In this document: positions 1 through 6,563 of the stretch, piece after piece
Layout of the letters: each line of letters opens with the position of its first letter
Position numbering within the stretch: position 1 is the stretch's first letter
Assembly: GCA_946535455.1 (NCBI GenBank)
Contig: CAMNDO010000034.1
Location: 1 to 6,761 of the forward strand
Source of the DNA: an uncultured Caryophanales bacterium
GTDB lineage: Bacteria; Bacillota_I; Bacilli_A; RF39; UBA660
Reading direction: 5' to 3'
Length of the DNA: 6,761 bases
Translations under genes and position numbers: made by a program
Notes under the pieces: generated by a model
Told to the model about the DNA's origin: nothing
Databases searched by the model: none
What the model saw: the letters and a program-made list of their open reading frames with translations, nothing else

Positions 1-16
1 TTCTTTTTTTCTTTTG

Positions 17-25
17 TGTTATAAT
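17..25 (+). promoter_or_regulatory. Extended -10 promoter element upstream of the first gene
   Basis: The sequence reads TGTTATAAT: a perfect TATAAT hexamer at 20-25 preceded by the TGn extension at 17-19. This is the sigma-A extended -10 form, which can work with a poor -35 box. A -35 box at the usual spacing would lie at or before base 1, so it cannot be judged. A start site about 7 bases after the hexamer would fall near 31-33, almost on the ribosome binding site, which would give a very short leader. The call is a motif match only. Confidence 0.6.
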
Positions 26-31
26 GGAAAT

Positions 32-36
32 GAGGG
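32..36 (+). promoter_or_regulatory. Ribosome binding site that favours the ATG at 43
   Basis: GAGGG at 32-36 is the only purine-rich site upstream of the first gene. Two in-frame ATGs follow, at 37 and 43. The site abuts the ATG at 37 with no spacer but lies 6 bases from the ATG at 43, a normal distance, so 43 is preferred. Confidence 0.6.
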
Positions 37-42
37 ATGGAT

Positions 43-1089
43 ATGGGAAAGAGAATTGAATACTATTTAATCGCAAGAGAAAATGAGACCAATCAAGTGA
101 AAAGAATTCCAATTCAAGGAAAATATGGTTCTTCCTTAGAAGAAATTGACTTGATGACTTCACAATATAAAAATGCAACGCAACTAGCAAGATTCTTAAG
201 AGATGGAGATTTGATGCCTCCTGTTACCGATTTTTATATTGCGTATCGTGATCAAGAAAAAAAGTTAAGAACGATGGAAGTATTATATGAAGATAGTTTA
301 TCCATTCAAGATCTCGCAACAAATTCTTTGAATCATGAAATGGAAAAGAGTAATCGATTCATGGATGTTATTTTGCTAGACTTTACGATGAAAGTATCAC
401 AAAATAATATCTACTATGAAAAAGTATTACGAGATAAAACAGATCTTTATCCAAAATTTGTAGAATACATTCGACAAAATAGAATGGTGAAGTGGTCAGA
501 ATTAAAAGACAAAGAAGGTGGATGGATTTTGAAATCCTATCCTCTTATGAGAAATATAGTATCTTCTCTACAAAAATTAGAGGAAAAATATCCGATTCCT
601 ATCGATGGTAGAAAAGAAGTCGAAAATGAAGTATTTCAAATGACAGATCCCGAATATGATGAAAATCAAATGCATCTTTTAGACTATGTTCAAAATCAAA
701 AAGAAGAAGATCCATTAAGTGTAGTCATGTATAACTTAGATGATTTAAGAATGGAAGATTTTATCAAAGTAGATCGAGATATCTTTTTTCAACCAAGAGA
801 AGAAATTACGGATGAAGGAGTCATTCGAAAACTACAAACACTATTACCTGAAAAAATGATAAAAAGTTTTTATTGTTTATTATTGGAAAAAAGACTTTAT
901 GAACAAGGATTAGAAGATGAATGGGGAAAACAAAAAAATGGTGCTTTACTGGAAGCAACGAGAGAAGAAATTAAAATAGTATTGGAAGCAGATCCAAAAG
1001 CATTACAAAGTACATATGAATGGACAAAGTTATATCAAAAACATCAATTAGGTATGGGGATGAATGATGGAGAAAGAATTCAAAAATAA
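43..1089 (+). CDS. Uncharacterised soluble protein, 348 aa, upstream of and overlapping xerC
   Basis: I do not recognise this family and assign no function. The frame is open from ATG 43 (alternative ATG 37, two residues longer) to TAA at 1087-1089, with its own promoter-like element and ribosome binding site, and codon use like its neighbours, so it is very likely a real gene. The protein is highly charged and has no signal peptide or membrane segment, so it is probably cytoplasmic. It has one cysteine (near residue 278), so a zinc finger is unlikely. Residues about 3-83 look like a small alternating strand/helix domain (YYLIAR, RIPIQGKYG, a helical LARFL stretch, FYIAYRD, MEVLYED). The middle is helical, with a WSELKDKEGGW stretch near 151-161. 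An acidic segment follows at about 195-225, and the C-terminal third is mostly helical. The last 23 bases overlap the start of xerC in another frame, which suggests translational coupling and perhaps a shared role. I see no DNA-binding or nuclease motif. Confidence 0.85.
   Translation: MGKRIEYYLIARENETNQVKRIPIQGKYGSSLEEIDLMTSQYKNATQLARFLRDGDLMPPVTDFYIAYRDQEKKLRTMEVLYEDSLSIQDLATNSLNHEMEKSNRFMDVILLDFTMKVSQNNIYYEKVLRDKTDLYPKFVEYIRQNRMVKWSELKDKEGGWILKSYPLMRNIVSSLQKLEEKYPIPIDGRKEVENEVFQMTDPEYDENQMHLLDYVQNQKEEDPLSVVMYNLDDLRMEDFIKVDRDIFFQPREEITDEGVIRKLQTLLPEKMIKSFYCLLLEKRLYEQGLEDEWGKQKNGALLEATREEIKIVLEADPKALQSTYEWTKLYQKHQLGMGMNDGERIQK
1056..1060 (+). promoter_or_regulatory. Ribosome binding site of xerC inside the upstream gene
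   Basis: GGGGA lies within the 3' end of the preceding gene, 6 bases before the ATG at 1067 and 3 bases before the ATG at 1064. Normal spacing favours 1067. Ribosomes finishing the upstream gene at 1089 pass over this site, as expected for coupled translation. Confidence 0.5.
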
Positions 1090-1984
1090 AGATTTTATTT
1101 CTTTTTTAGAATATTTAAAATATCAAAAGAATTATTCAGACTATACCATCACATCGTATGAACATGATATTTTAGAATATTTTCAGTTTTTACAAAAAGA
1201 ATCATTGGATTATAAAAAGATCGAGTATAGTGATATTCGTTTCTTTTTGATGTATTTAAAAGATGAAAAGAAAGATGATAATTCTTCTATTAATCGAAAA
1301 TTAAGTTCTTTAAGAAGTTTTTATAAGTATTTAGCAAATGAAAAAATAGTAGATACCAATGTATTTTCTTTGGTACATGGACCTAAAAAAAGTAAGAAAT
1401 TACCTAGATATTTTGAATATAATGAATTAGAAGAATTATTTGGAGTACCAGATAGAAAAACACCTACTGGACAAAGAGACTTATTAATATTAGAGTTATT
1501 GTATGCGACAGGTGTCCGAGTAGGAGAAATGGTAAAAATCAAAGAAAAAGATATTGATTTTGGAAGAAAAAGTATTTTGATTTTAGGAAAAGGGAATAAA
1601 GAACGATTGGTTCATTATGGAGAATATTGTGAAGAGATTTTAAAAGAATATTTAAAAGATGGATATGGATCTTTGAATCCAGAAAATTCCCCATATTTGT
1701 TTTTAAATCATAATGGAAAACCATTAACGGAAAGAGGTATTCGTTATATTTTAGATCATTTAATTGAGAAAACAAGTATTCATAAAAAAATATCTCCTCA
1801 TATGATTCGACATAGTTTCGCAACGCATTTATTAAATGAAGGATGTGACTTGTTAACGGTACAAAAACTATTAGGACATGAGAGTATTAAAGCAACTCAA
1901 GTATATACGCATGTCACGACAGATCGACTAAAAGAAGTTTATTATCAGAGTTTTCCAAGAGCAAGAAAGAAAGATTCGAAGTAA
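1067..1984 (+). CDS. xerC: XerC-like tyrosine recombinase
   Basis: This is a tyrosine site-specific recombinase of the XerC/XerD family. These enzymes resolve chromosome dimers at dif during division, in the cytoplasm at the septum. With ATG 1067 as residue 1 (ATG 1064 adds one Met) the protein has 305 residues, the normal Xer length. Residues about 8-95 form the N-terminal SAM-like core-binding domain and about 115-300 the catalytic domain. The full active site is visible: R151 in TGVRVGE, K175 in GKGNKER, H245 and R248 in SPHMIRHSFATHLL, H271 in LLGHES, and nucleophile Y280 in TQVYTHV. The Arg-to-Lys spacing of 24 equals that of E. coli XerD. The C-terminus (FPRARKK) resembles the conserved HPRA tail. 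From memory, the segments LRSFYKYL, FSLVHGPKKSKKLP, ELEELFGV and LTERGIRYIL resemble B. subtilis CodV/XerC more than XerD, so I prefer XerC. An alignment could reverse this. It overlaps the upstream unknown gene by 23 bases and ends at a terminator. Length and tail argue against a phage or transposon integrase. Confidence 0.9.
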   Translation: MEKEFKNKDFISFLEYLKYQKNYSDYTITSYEHDILEYFQFLQKESLDYKKIEYSDIRFFLMYLKDEKKDDNSSINRKLSSLRSFYKYLANEKIVDTNVFSLVHGPKKSKKLPRYFEYNELEELFGVPDRKTPTGQRDLLILELLYATGVRVGEMVKIKEKDIDFGRKSILILGKGNKERLVHYGEYCEEILKEYLKDGYGSLNPENSPYLFLNHNGKPLTERGIRYILDHLIEKTSIHKKISPHMIRHSFATHLLNEGCDLLTVQKLLGHESIKATQVYTHVTTDRLKEVYYQSFPRARKKDSK

Positions 1985-2010
1985 AATGAAAGAAATTCTC
2001 TTTCATTTTT
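1983..2010 (+). terminator. Intrinsic terminator after xerC
   Basis: An 11-base perfect inverted repeat (1983-1993 and 1999-2009) with a 5-base loop is followed by a T-run to 2010. The core stem is ATGAAAGA/TCTTTCAT, with flanking A/T pairs merging into the A- and T-tracts. Only two pairs are G-C, so it is thermally weak and may leak. The stem begins inside the xerC stop codon (TAA 1982-1984), so a ribosome ending there could hinder its folding. The A-tract on the 5' side gives it slight potential in the other direction too. Confidence 0.7.
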
Positions 2011-2023
2011 ATATGAAATTCGA

Positions 2024-2029
2024 TATAAT
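2024..2029 (+). promoter_or_regulatory. -10 box of a likely secDF promoter
   Basis: A perfect TATAAT at 2024-2029 lies in the gap between the xerC terminator and secDF. No good -35 box exists at 16-18 bases upstream: the candidates around 2000-2007 fall in the terminator's 3' arm and match TTGACA poorly. No TGn extension is present. Predicted transcription from about 2036 gives a leader of about 43 bases. In AT-rich DNA a lone hexamer can be chance, but its place after a terminator and before the next gene supports it. Confidence 0.5.
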
Positions 2030-2064
2030 AATATTGATTTCCAAAAGGATTTTAAATATAGGAT

Positions 2065-2071
2065 GAGGTGA
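2065..2071 (+). promoter_or_regulatory. Strong ribosome binding site of secDF
   Basis: GAGGTGA matches the complement of the 16S rRNA 3' end closely and sits 7 bases before ATG 2079. This fixes the secDF start and suggests efficient translation. Confidence 0.75.
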
Positions 2072-2078
2072 AGAAAAC

Positions 2079-4388
2079 ATGAAAAAAGAAAAGAAGAAAA
2101 ATGGAGTGGGAAAAGTAATCGTTCATTCGATTATTTTAATCGGAATTGTGGTAGGAATTTGTTTCTTATTCATACCATTATTCAAAAGTTTAAAATTTGG
2201 ATTAGACTTACAAGGAGGATTTGAAATTTTATATAAAGCAGAATCCATTGATGGGTCTAAAATGAATAGTGAAAAACTAACAGCTACGTATAAAACATTA
2301 AGTAAAAGAATTGATGGTTTAGGAGTGAGTGAACCTGAAATTATTGTAGAAGGAAACGATAGAATTCGTGTGAAACTAGCTGGAGTAAAAAATCCAGAAG
2401 AAGCACGTACACAATTATCTACTGTTGCGACATTATCATTCCGTGATACGGAAAATAATTTATTAATGACAAGTGATGTCTTAAAAGCAGGAGCTGCGAA
2501 AGTATCTCAGGATGCAGCAGGAAGACCAGCTGTATTATTAACGGTAAAAGATAAAGATAAATTCTATGAAGTAACCAGTAATATTAGTTCTAGAGAAGAA
2601 GGTAAAAATCTTATTGTCATTTGGTTAGACTATAATGAATTAACAAATAGTTATGCCAAAGAATTAGAAAAAGAAATTTCATCAAATGGGATACAAGGAT
2701 GTGGAACCAATGGTTCTAATTGTTTAAGTCGTGCTACTGTACCTCAAGGATTCGCATCGGATGTTATTATTCAAGGAAATTTCACAGATGAAGAAGTGAA
2801 GAACTTAGTAGATTTGATCAATAGTGGATCATTACCAAGTAAATTAACAGAAATTTCTTCTACAACTGTAGGAGCATCTTTCGGAGAAAAGACATTAGAA
2901 ACGACGTTAATGGCTGGAATTATCGCGATTGTAGCGATTATGGTATTACTAATCTTGGTATATCATTTTGCAGGATTCGTATCTAGTATTTCGATGATGA
3001 TTTATACGATATTAGTATTTAGTACTTTCTGGGTAGTAGGAGGAGTATTAACCTTACCTGGTATTGCTGCTTTAGTATTAGGAATTGGTATGGCAGTGGA
3101 TTCCAATGTGATTACGTTTGCTCGTATCAAAGAAGAACTATTAAAGGGAAAAAGTTTACCAAGTGCATTCCGTGAAGGAAGCAAAGAAAGTTTTAGTGCG
3201 ATTTTAGATTCTAATATTACAACATTAATTGTTGCGATTATTATGTTTGTATTTGGAGAGTCTAGTATCAAAGGTTTCGCAACGATGTTAATCATTACCG
3301 TAGTTGTGACAATGGTAACGATGGTGTTCTTAACAAGATTCTTATTAAAGATTTTTGTAAAAACAACATTCTTTGATAACAAACCAAATTTATTTATTTC
3401 GGTAAAACAAAAAAATATTCCAGATGTATCTAAGAATGAAAAACCAAAACCAAATGTATTCCACAAAGTAAATTTCTTAAAATTCCGTGGAATGGCTGCT
3501 ATATTATCCGTTGTTATTATTGTAGTAGGAGCATTTATGATTGGTACTAAGGGATTAAACTTAGGAATTGATTATAAAGCAGGAACTTCTATTACGATCG
3601 TCAGTGATCAAAAGATGAATACCAAAACCATAAAACAAGATTTAAAAGAATTAGGGTTAGACAAAGGAATCGTAACTTTGTCAGAAGAGGAAGCTAGTAT
3701 TCGTCTAGATACGACTTTAGATGGTGATAAAGTAAAAGAAGTAAATACTTACTTCGAAGAAAAATATGAAGCAAAAGTAAACATTGGAGTAGTATCGAAT
3801 CTTGTACAAAAAGAACTTGTGAAAAATGCTATTTTAGCTGTTTTAATTGCTTTATTAGGAATCATACTTTATGTATCGATTCGATTTAAATGGACTTATG
3901 CAGTAGGTGGAGTTATGGCCTTAATCCATGATGTTGCGATTATGTTTGCTTTATTTGCTATTTTCCGTATTGAAGTAAGCTCTATGTTTATCGCAGCAGT
4001 GCTTGCGATTATTGGATATTCCATTAATGATACGATTGTATCGTTCGATAGAATTCGTGAAAATTTAAGAAATGCAGATCAAAAAATGACAAGAGAAAAA
4101 TTTGAAGAAATTTGTAATCGTAGTATTCAAGAAACTTTTACGAGAACGATTTATACAACCATTACAACACTATTACCAGTATTAATTCTATTAATCTTAG
4201 GATCTAGCGGAATTTATCAATTTAACATGGCTATGTTATTTGGATTAATCGCAGGTACCTATTCTTCTATCTTTATTGCTACTGCTTGCTTTGTATTATT
4301 AGAAAAGAAGAATTTAGGAAAAGAAAAAGAGAAAAAAGAGTATAAAGAAGATTTAGAAGAAAAGAGCATTAAAGGAATTAACTGTTAA
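2079..4388 (+). CDS. secDF: Protein translocase subunit SecDF (fused SecD-SecF)
   Basis: This RND-family membrane pump helps the SecYEG-SecA channel by using the ion gradient to pull exported proteins across the membrane. SecD and SecF are one 769-residue chain, as in many Bacillota. Membrane segment 1 (about 12-35) is followed by the SecD signature FGLDLQGG (40-47) and the extracytoplasmic P1 region (about 45-270). SecD segments 2-6 span about 275-427. A charged linker (about 430-468) leads to SecF segment 7 (about 470-490), the motif GIDYKAGT (496-503), the P4 region (about 503-575) and segments 8-12 (about 582-742). The ion-relay residues appear intact: D341 in GMAVDSNV and D651 in YSINDTIVSFDRIRE. 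R689 in FTRT aligns by motif with the conserved SecF arginine. The protein ends in a Lys/Glu-rich cytoplasmic tail with a terminal Cys. Oddities are a cysteine pair in P1 (C208, C215) and Ala for the first Gly of the usual SecF GG motif. The start is fixed by the GAGGTGA site. There is no terminator before rel, so the two are probably co-transcribed. Confidence 0.96.
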   Translation: MKKEKKKNGVGKVIVHSIILIGIVVGICFLFIPLFKSLKFGLDLQGGFEILYKAESIDGSKMNSEKLTATYKTLSKRIDGLGVSEPEIIVEGNDRIRVKLAGVKNPEEARTQLSTVATLSFRDTENNLLMTSDVLKAGAAKVSQDAAGRPAVLLTVKDKDKFYEVTSNISSREEGKNLIVIWLDYNELTNSYAKELEKEISSNGIQGCGTNGSNCLSRATVPQGFASDVIIQGNFTDEEVKNLVDLINSGSLPSKLTEISSTTVGASFGEKTLETTLMAGIIAIVAIMVLLILVYHFAGFVSSISMMIYTILVFSTFWVVGGVLTLPGIAALVLGIGMAVDSNVITFARIKEELLKGKSLPSAFREGSKESFSAILDSNITTLIVAIIMFVFGESSIKGFATMLIITVVVTMVTMVFLTRFLLKIFVKTTFFDNKPNLFISVKQKNIPDVSKNEKPKPNVFHKVNFLKFRGMAAILSVVIIVVGAFMIGTKGLNLGIDYKAGTSITIVSDQKMNTKTIKQDLKELGLDKGIVTLSEEEASIRLDTTLDGDKVKEVNTYFEEKYEAKVNIGVVSNLVQKELVKNAILAVLIALLGIILYVSIRFKWTYAVGGVMALIHDVAIMFALFAIFRIEVSSMFIAAVLAIIGYSINDTIVSFDRIRENLRNADQKMTREKFEEICNRSIQETFTRTIYTTITTLLPVLILLILGSSGIYQFNMAMLFGLIAGTYSSIFIATACFVLLEKKNLGKEKEKKEYKEDLEEKSIKGINC

Positions 4389-4391
4389 CGA

Positions 4392-4401
4392 AGGGGAGTG
4401 A
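4392..4401 (+). promoter_or_regulatory. Ribosome binding site that favours a TTG start for rel
   Basis: AGGGGAGTGA is the only strong site before rel. The in-frame GTG at 4398 lies inside this site, so it is a poor start. The TTG at 4407 is 5 bases past the site, or 8 bases past its GGAG core, which is standard. No in-frame ATG exists near the start of the conserved region. Confidence 0.6.
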
Positions 4402-4406
4402 GTTCT

Positions 4407-6563
4407 TTGTCAACGAAAAGAGAAAGTCAAGTAAGCATCGAAGAAATCTTAGAGAAAGCAAGAAACTACATAGAAGATGAAGAACAAATCAAAATCATTC
4501 AAAAGGCATATCTTTTTGCCAAAGAAAAACATACAGGACAAGTAAGAAAAAGTGGAGAAGATTATATCAATCATCCCTTAAATGTGGCATTGATTTTAAT
4601 CTCCGTATACGCAGACTACCAGACAATATGTGCTGGTCTTTTGCATGATATTTTAGAAGATTGTGATTGTACCAAAGAAGAATTAGAAAAGGAATTTGGT
4701 AGTGAAATTACAAAATTAGTAGAAGGAGTTACAAAACTAAGTCGAATTAACTTTTCTACTGAAAATGAGTATTTAATCGATTATTATAAAAAAATTATTG
4801 TGGGAATGAGTGAAGATGTTCGTGTCATTATCGTCAAATTAGCAGATCGATTGCATAATATGAGAACATTATGGGCAATCCCAGAAGAAAGACAAAAAGT
4901 GAAAGCAAGAGAAGCATTAGAAATTCTAGCACCGATTGCTCATCACTTAGGAATTCATAAAATTAAAAGTGAATTAGAAGATTTATCTCTTCGTTATTTA
5001 AAACCAGATATTTATTATGATATTGTAGAAAAATTAAATACGACAAAAATTGAAAGAGATAAGACAGTTTATGAGATGCAGCAAGAAGTATCGGAACTTT
5101 TAAATGAACATCATATTCCACATGATATCAAAGGAAGAGCCAAAAGTATTTATAGTATTTATAATAAACTAGACAAAGGTAAGAAATTCAGCGATATTTA
5201 TGACTTGTTGGCAATTCGAATTCTAGTTAGTACTGAACAAGAATGTTACTTGGCTTTGGGACTGATTCATTCGAAATTCAGACCATTATCCAAAAGATTT
5301 AAAGATTATGTCGCTATGCCAAAAGCCAATATGTATCAATCTCTTCATACAACAGTATTTGGAATTGATGGGTATTTATTTGAAATTCAAATTCGTACGT
5401 ATGAGATGAATGAAGTAGCAGAAAATGGAATTGCTGCTCACTGGTCTTATAAAGAAAATGGGGGAAGTGAACCTGCTAATTTAATGCAGACAACCACAGA
5501 ACAAAAATTACAGTTCTTTAAATCCATTATTGATTTGAGTCAAGATAAAATGAGTAATGAAGACTTTGTCAATACGGTAAAAGAAGAAGTGTTAAACAAT
5601 AATATTTATTGTTATACTCCAAAAGGAGATGTGATTGAACTTCCAAAAGGAGCTACTCCATTAGACTTTGCCTATAAGATTCATACGAAAGTAGGAGAAA
5701 CGACAGTAGGAGCGATTGTCAATAATAATATTGTTCCACTAAACCATGAGTTAAAAGACAATGATATTGTCAAAATTAATACCAGTAAAAATTCCACACC
5801 ATCCAAAGAGTGGATTTATATGGTAAAAAGTACCGCAACGAAGAATAAAATCAAAGCGTTCTTTACGAAAAATGATCGAGAAATTTATATTGATCGAGGA
5901 AAGTATTTATTAGAAAAAGAATTAAGAAAACGAAAACTCATTTTTTCTGATTTTTTAGTAGATAAGAATGTAAAAAAGATTTGTAAAGAGTTAAAATTAG
6001 AAGACTTAGATGAAATTTATTTAACCATTGGAAATGGAAAGAATACTCCAGGAGGAGTCATTAATATTATTGATAAGAAAGAAGAAGTAAAAGCTCCTAA
6101 GATTGTCAAAGTGACTTCTAAAAATATGGATGCGGATATTATTGTCAGTGGATTAGATAAAGTCAAAGTAAATCTTGCGAATTGTTGTCATCCTGTTTAT
6201 GGAGATCCTATTGTGGGATATATTACCAAAGGAAATGGAATTAGTGTTCATCGATTGCATTGTCATAATATTGATACGATGGAAGATAGAACCGTAGAAG
6301 TCAATTGGAATAATAATATGGATAAGAGATATTTAACGAACTTAGTGATTCATGCGAAAGATAATAAAGATCATATGTTAGAATTGGTACAATCCATATC
6401 CATGTTTAATATTTCTGTAGATGAAATTACGACCATTCATAAAATGGAAAATACCATTTATGAAGTATCTTGTTATGTAACAGGGTTAGAACAATTGGAA
6501 AAATTGATGGTTTCTATTTCGAAAAATCAAGATATTGAAAAAGTAGAAAGGGTGATTCAATGA
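4407..6563 (+). CDS. rel: Bifunctional (p)ppGpp synthetase/hydrolase Rel
   Basis: Rel makes (p)ppGpp from ATP and GTP/GDP on starved ribosomes and also hydrolyses it, controlling the stringent response. With TTG 4407 as residue 1 (GTG 4398 adds three) it has 718 residues, near the family norm. The HD hydrolase domain (about 25-195) keeps all metal and catalytic residues: H56 in NHPLNVA, H80/D81 and E84/D85 in LLHDILED, and D147/N151 in LADRLHNM. The synthetase domain (about 225-345) has R244 and K246 in GRAKSIYSIY, D266 in IYDLLAIRIL, Y310 in NMYQSLHTTV and E326 in FEIQIRT. It carries RFKD (297-300), the RXKD form typical of bifunctional enzymes rather than the EXDD of synthetase-only RelA. 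Next come the TGS domain (about 397-460, with H426 in AYKIHT), a helical region (about 470-555), a zinc-finger-like domain (C593, C594, H615, C619) and a C-terminal ACT domain (about 642-717). All domains look intact, so both activities are expected. It lies 18 bases after secDF and overlaps dtd by four bases (ATGA). Confidence 0.96.
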   Translation: MSTKRESQVSIEEILEKARNYIEDEEQIKIIQKAYLFAKEKHTGQVRKSGEDYINHPLNVALILISVYADYQTICAGLLHDILEDCDCTKEELEKEFGSEITKLVEGVTKLSRINFSTENEYLIDYYKKIIVGMSEDVRVIIVKLADRLHNMRTLWAIPEERQKVKAREALEILAPIAHHLGIHKIKSELEDLSLRYLKPDIYYDIVEKLNTTKIERDKTVYEMQQEVSELLNEHHIPHDIKGRAKSIYSIYNKLDKGKKFSDIYDLLAIRILVSTEQECYLALGLIHSKFRPLSKRFKDYVAMPKANMYQSLHTTVFGIDGYLFEIQIRTYEMNEVAENGIAAHWSYKENGGSEPANLMQTTTEQKLQFFKSIIDLSQDKMSNEDFVNTVKEEVLNNNIYCYTPKGDVIELPKGATPLDFAYKIHTKVGETTVGAIVNNNIVPLNHELKDNDIVKINTSKNSTPSKEWIYMVKSTATKNKIKAFFTKNDREIYIDRGKYLLEKELRKRKLIFSDFLVDKNVKKICKELKLEDLDEIYLTIGNGKNTPGGVINIIDKKEEVKAPKIVKVTSKNMDADIIVSGLDKVKVNLANCCHPVYGDPIVGYITKGNGISVHRLHCHNIDTMEDRTVEVNWNNNMDKRYLTNLVIHAKDNKDHMLELVQSISMFNISVDEITTIHKMENTIYEVSCYVTGLEQLEKLMVSISKNQDIEKVERVIQ
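6548..6556 (+). promoter_or_regulatory. Ribosome binding site of dtd within the rel 3' end
   Basis: AAGGGTGAT shares the GGTGAT end of the ideal site and lies just upstream of ATG 6560, inside the last codons of rel. With the ATGA stop/start overlap this implies translational coupling. Confidence 0.55.

Noticed and set aside
1064..1089. Programmed frameshift fusing the unknown gene to xerC
   Set aside because: The overlap has an AAAAATAAA run at the upstream stop but no clear slippery heptamer with a following pseudoknot. xerC has its own start codons and ribosome binding site, so ordinary coupled re-initiation explains the layout.
1321..1823. Two reading frames on the - strand (73 and 94 codons) inside xerC
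   Set aside because: Both lie fully opposite the conserved XerC catalytic region and have no recognisable domain. I treat them as chance open frames.
43..1984. Unknown gene plus recombinase as an integrated mobile element
   Set aside because: The recombinase has normal XerC length, the conserved C-terminal PRA tail and CodV-like segments. There are no flanking direct repeats, no attachment site, no tRNA and no cargo, and base composition matches the neighbours.
1985..2078. Possible riboswitch or leader peptide before secDF
   Set aside because: Apart from the terminator, TATAAT and ribosome binding site, only about 40 bases of leader remain. They hold no stable hairpin beyond a 3-base CC/GG stem, and I found no credible small reading frame. 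It is too short for known riboswitches.
3002..3466. Open reading frame of 154 codons on the - strand inside secDF
   Set aside because: It lies opposite conserved SecD membrane segments. Its predicted residues are low-complexity mirror products of AT-rich codons, and it has no recognisable domain. It is a shadow of secDF.
4310..4388. Lys/Glu-rich end of SecDF as a frameshifted or degraded tail
   Set aside because: Charged cytoplasmic tails after the last SecF membrane segment are common. The frame continues cleanly to TAA, and the rel ribosome binding site follows normally.
5331..5348. Met in NMYQSLHTTV of Rel where many synthetases have Gly (NGYQSLHT)
   Set aside because: From memory, Bacillota Rel proteins such as that of B. 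subtilis also carry Met here, so it is a lineage norm and not a defect.
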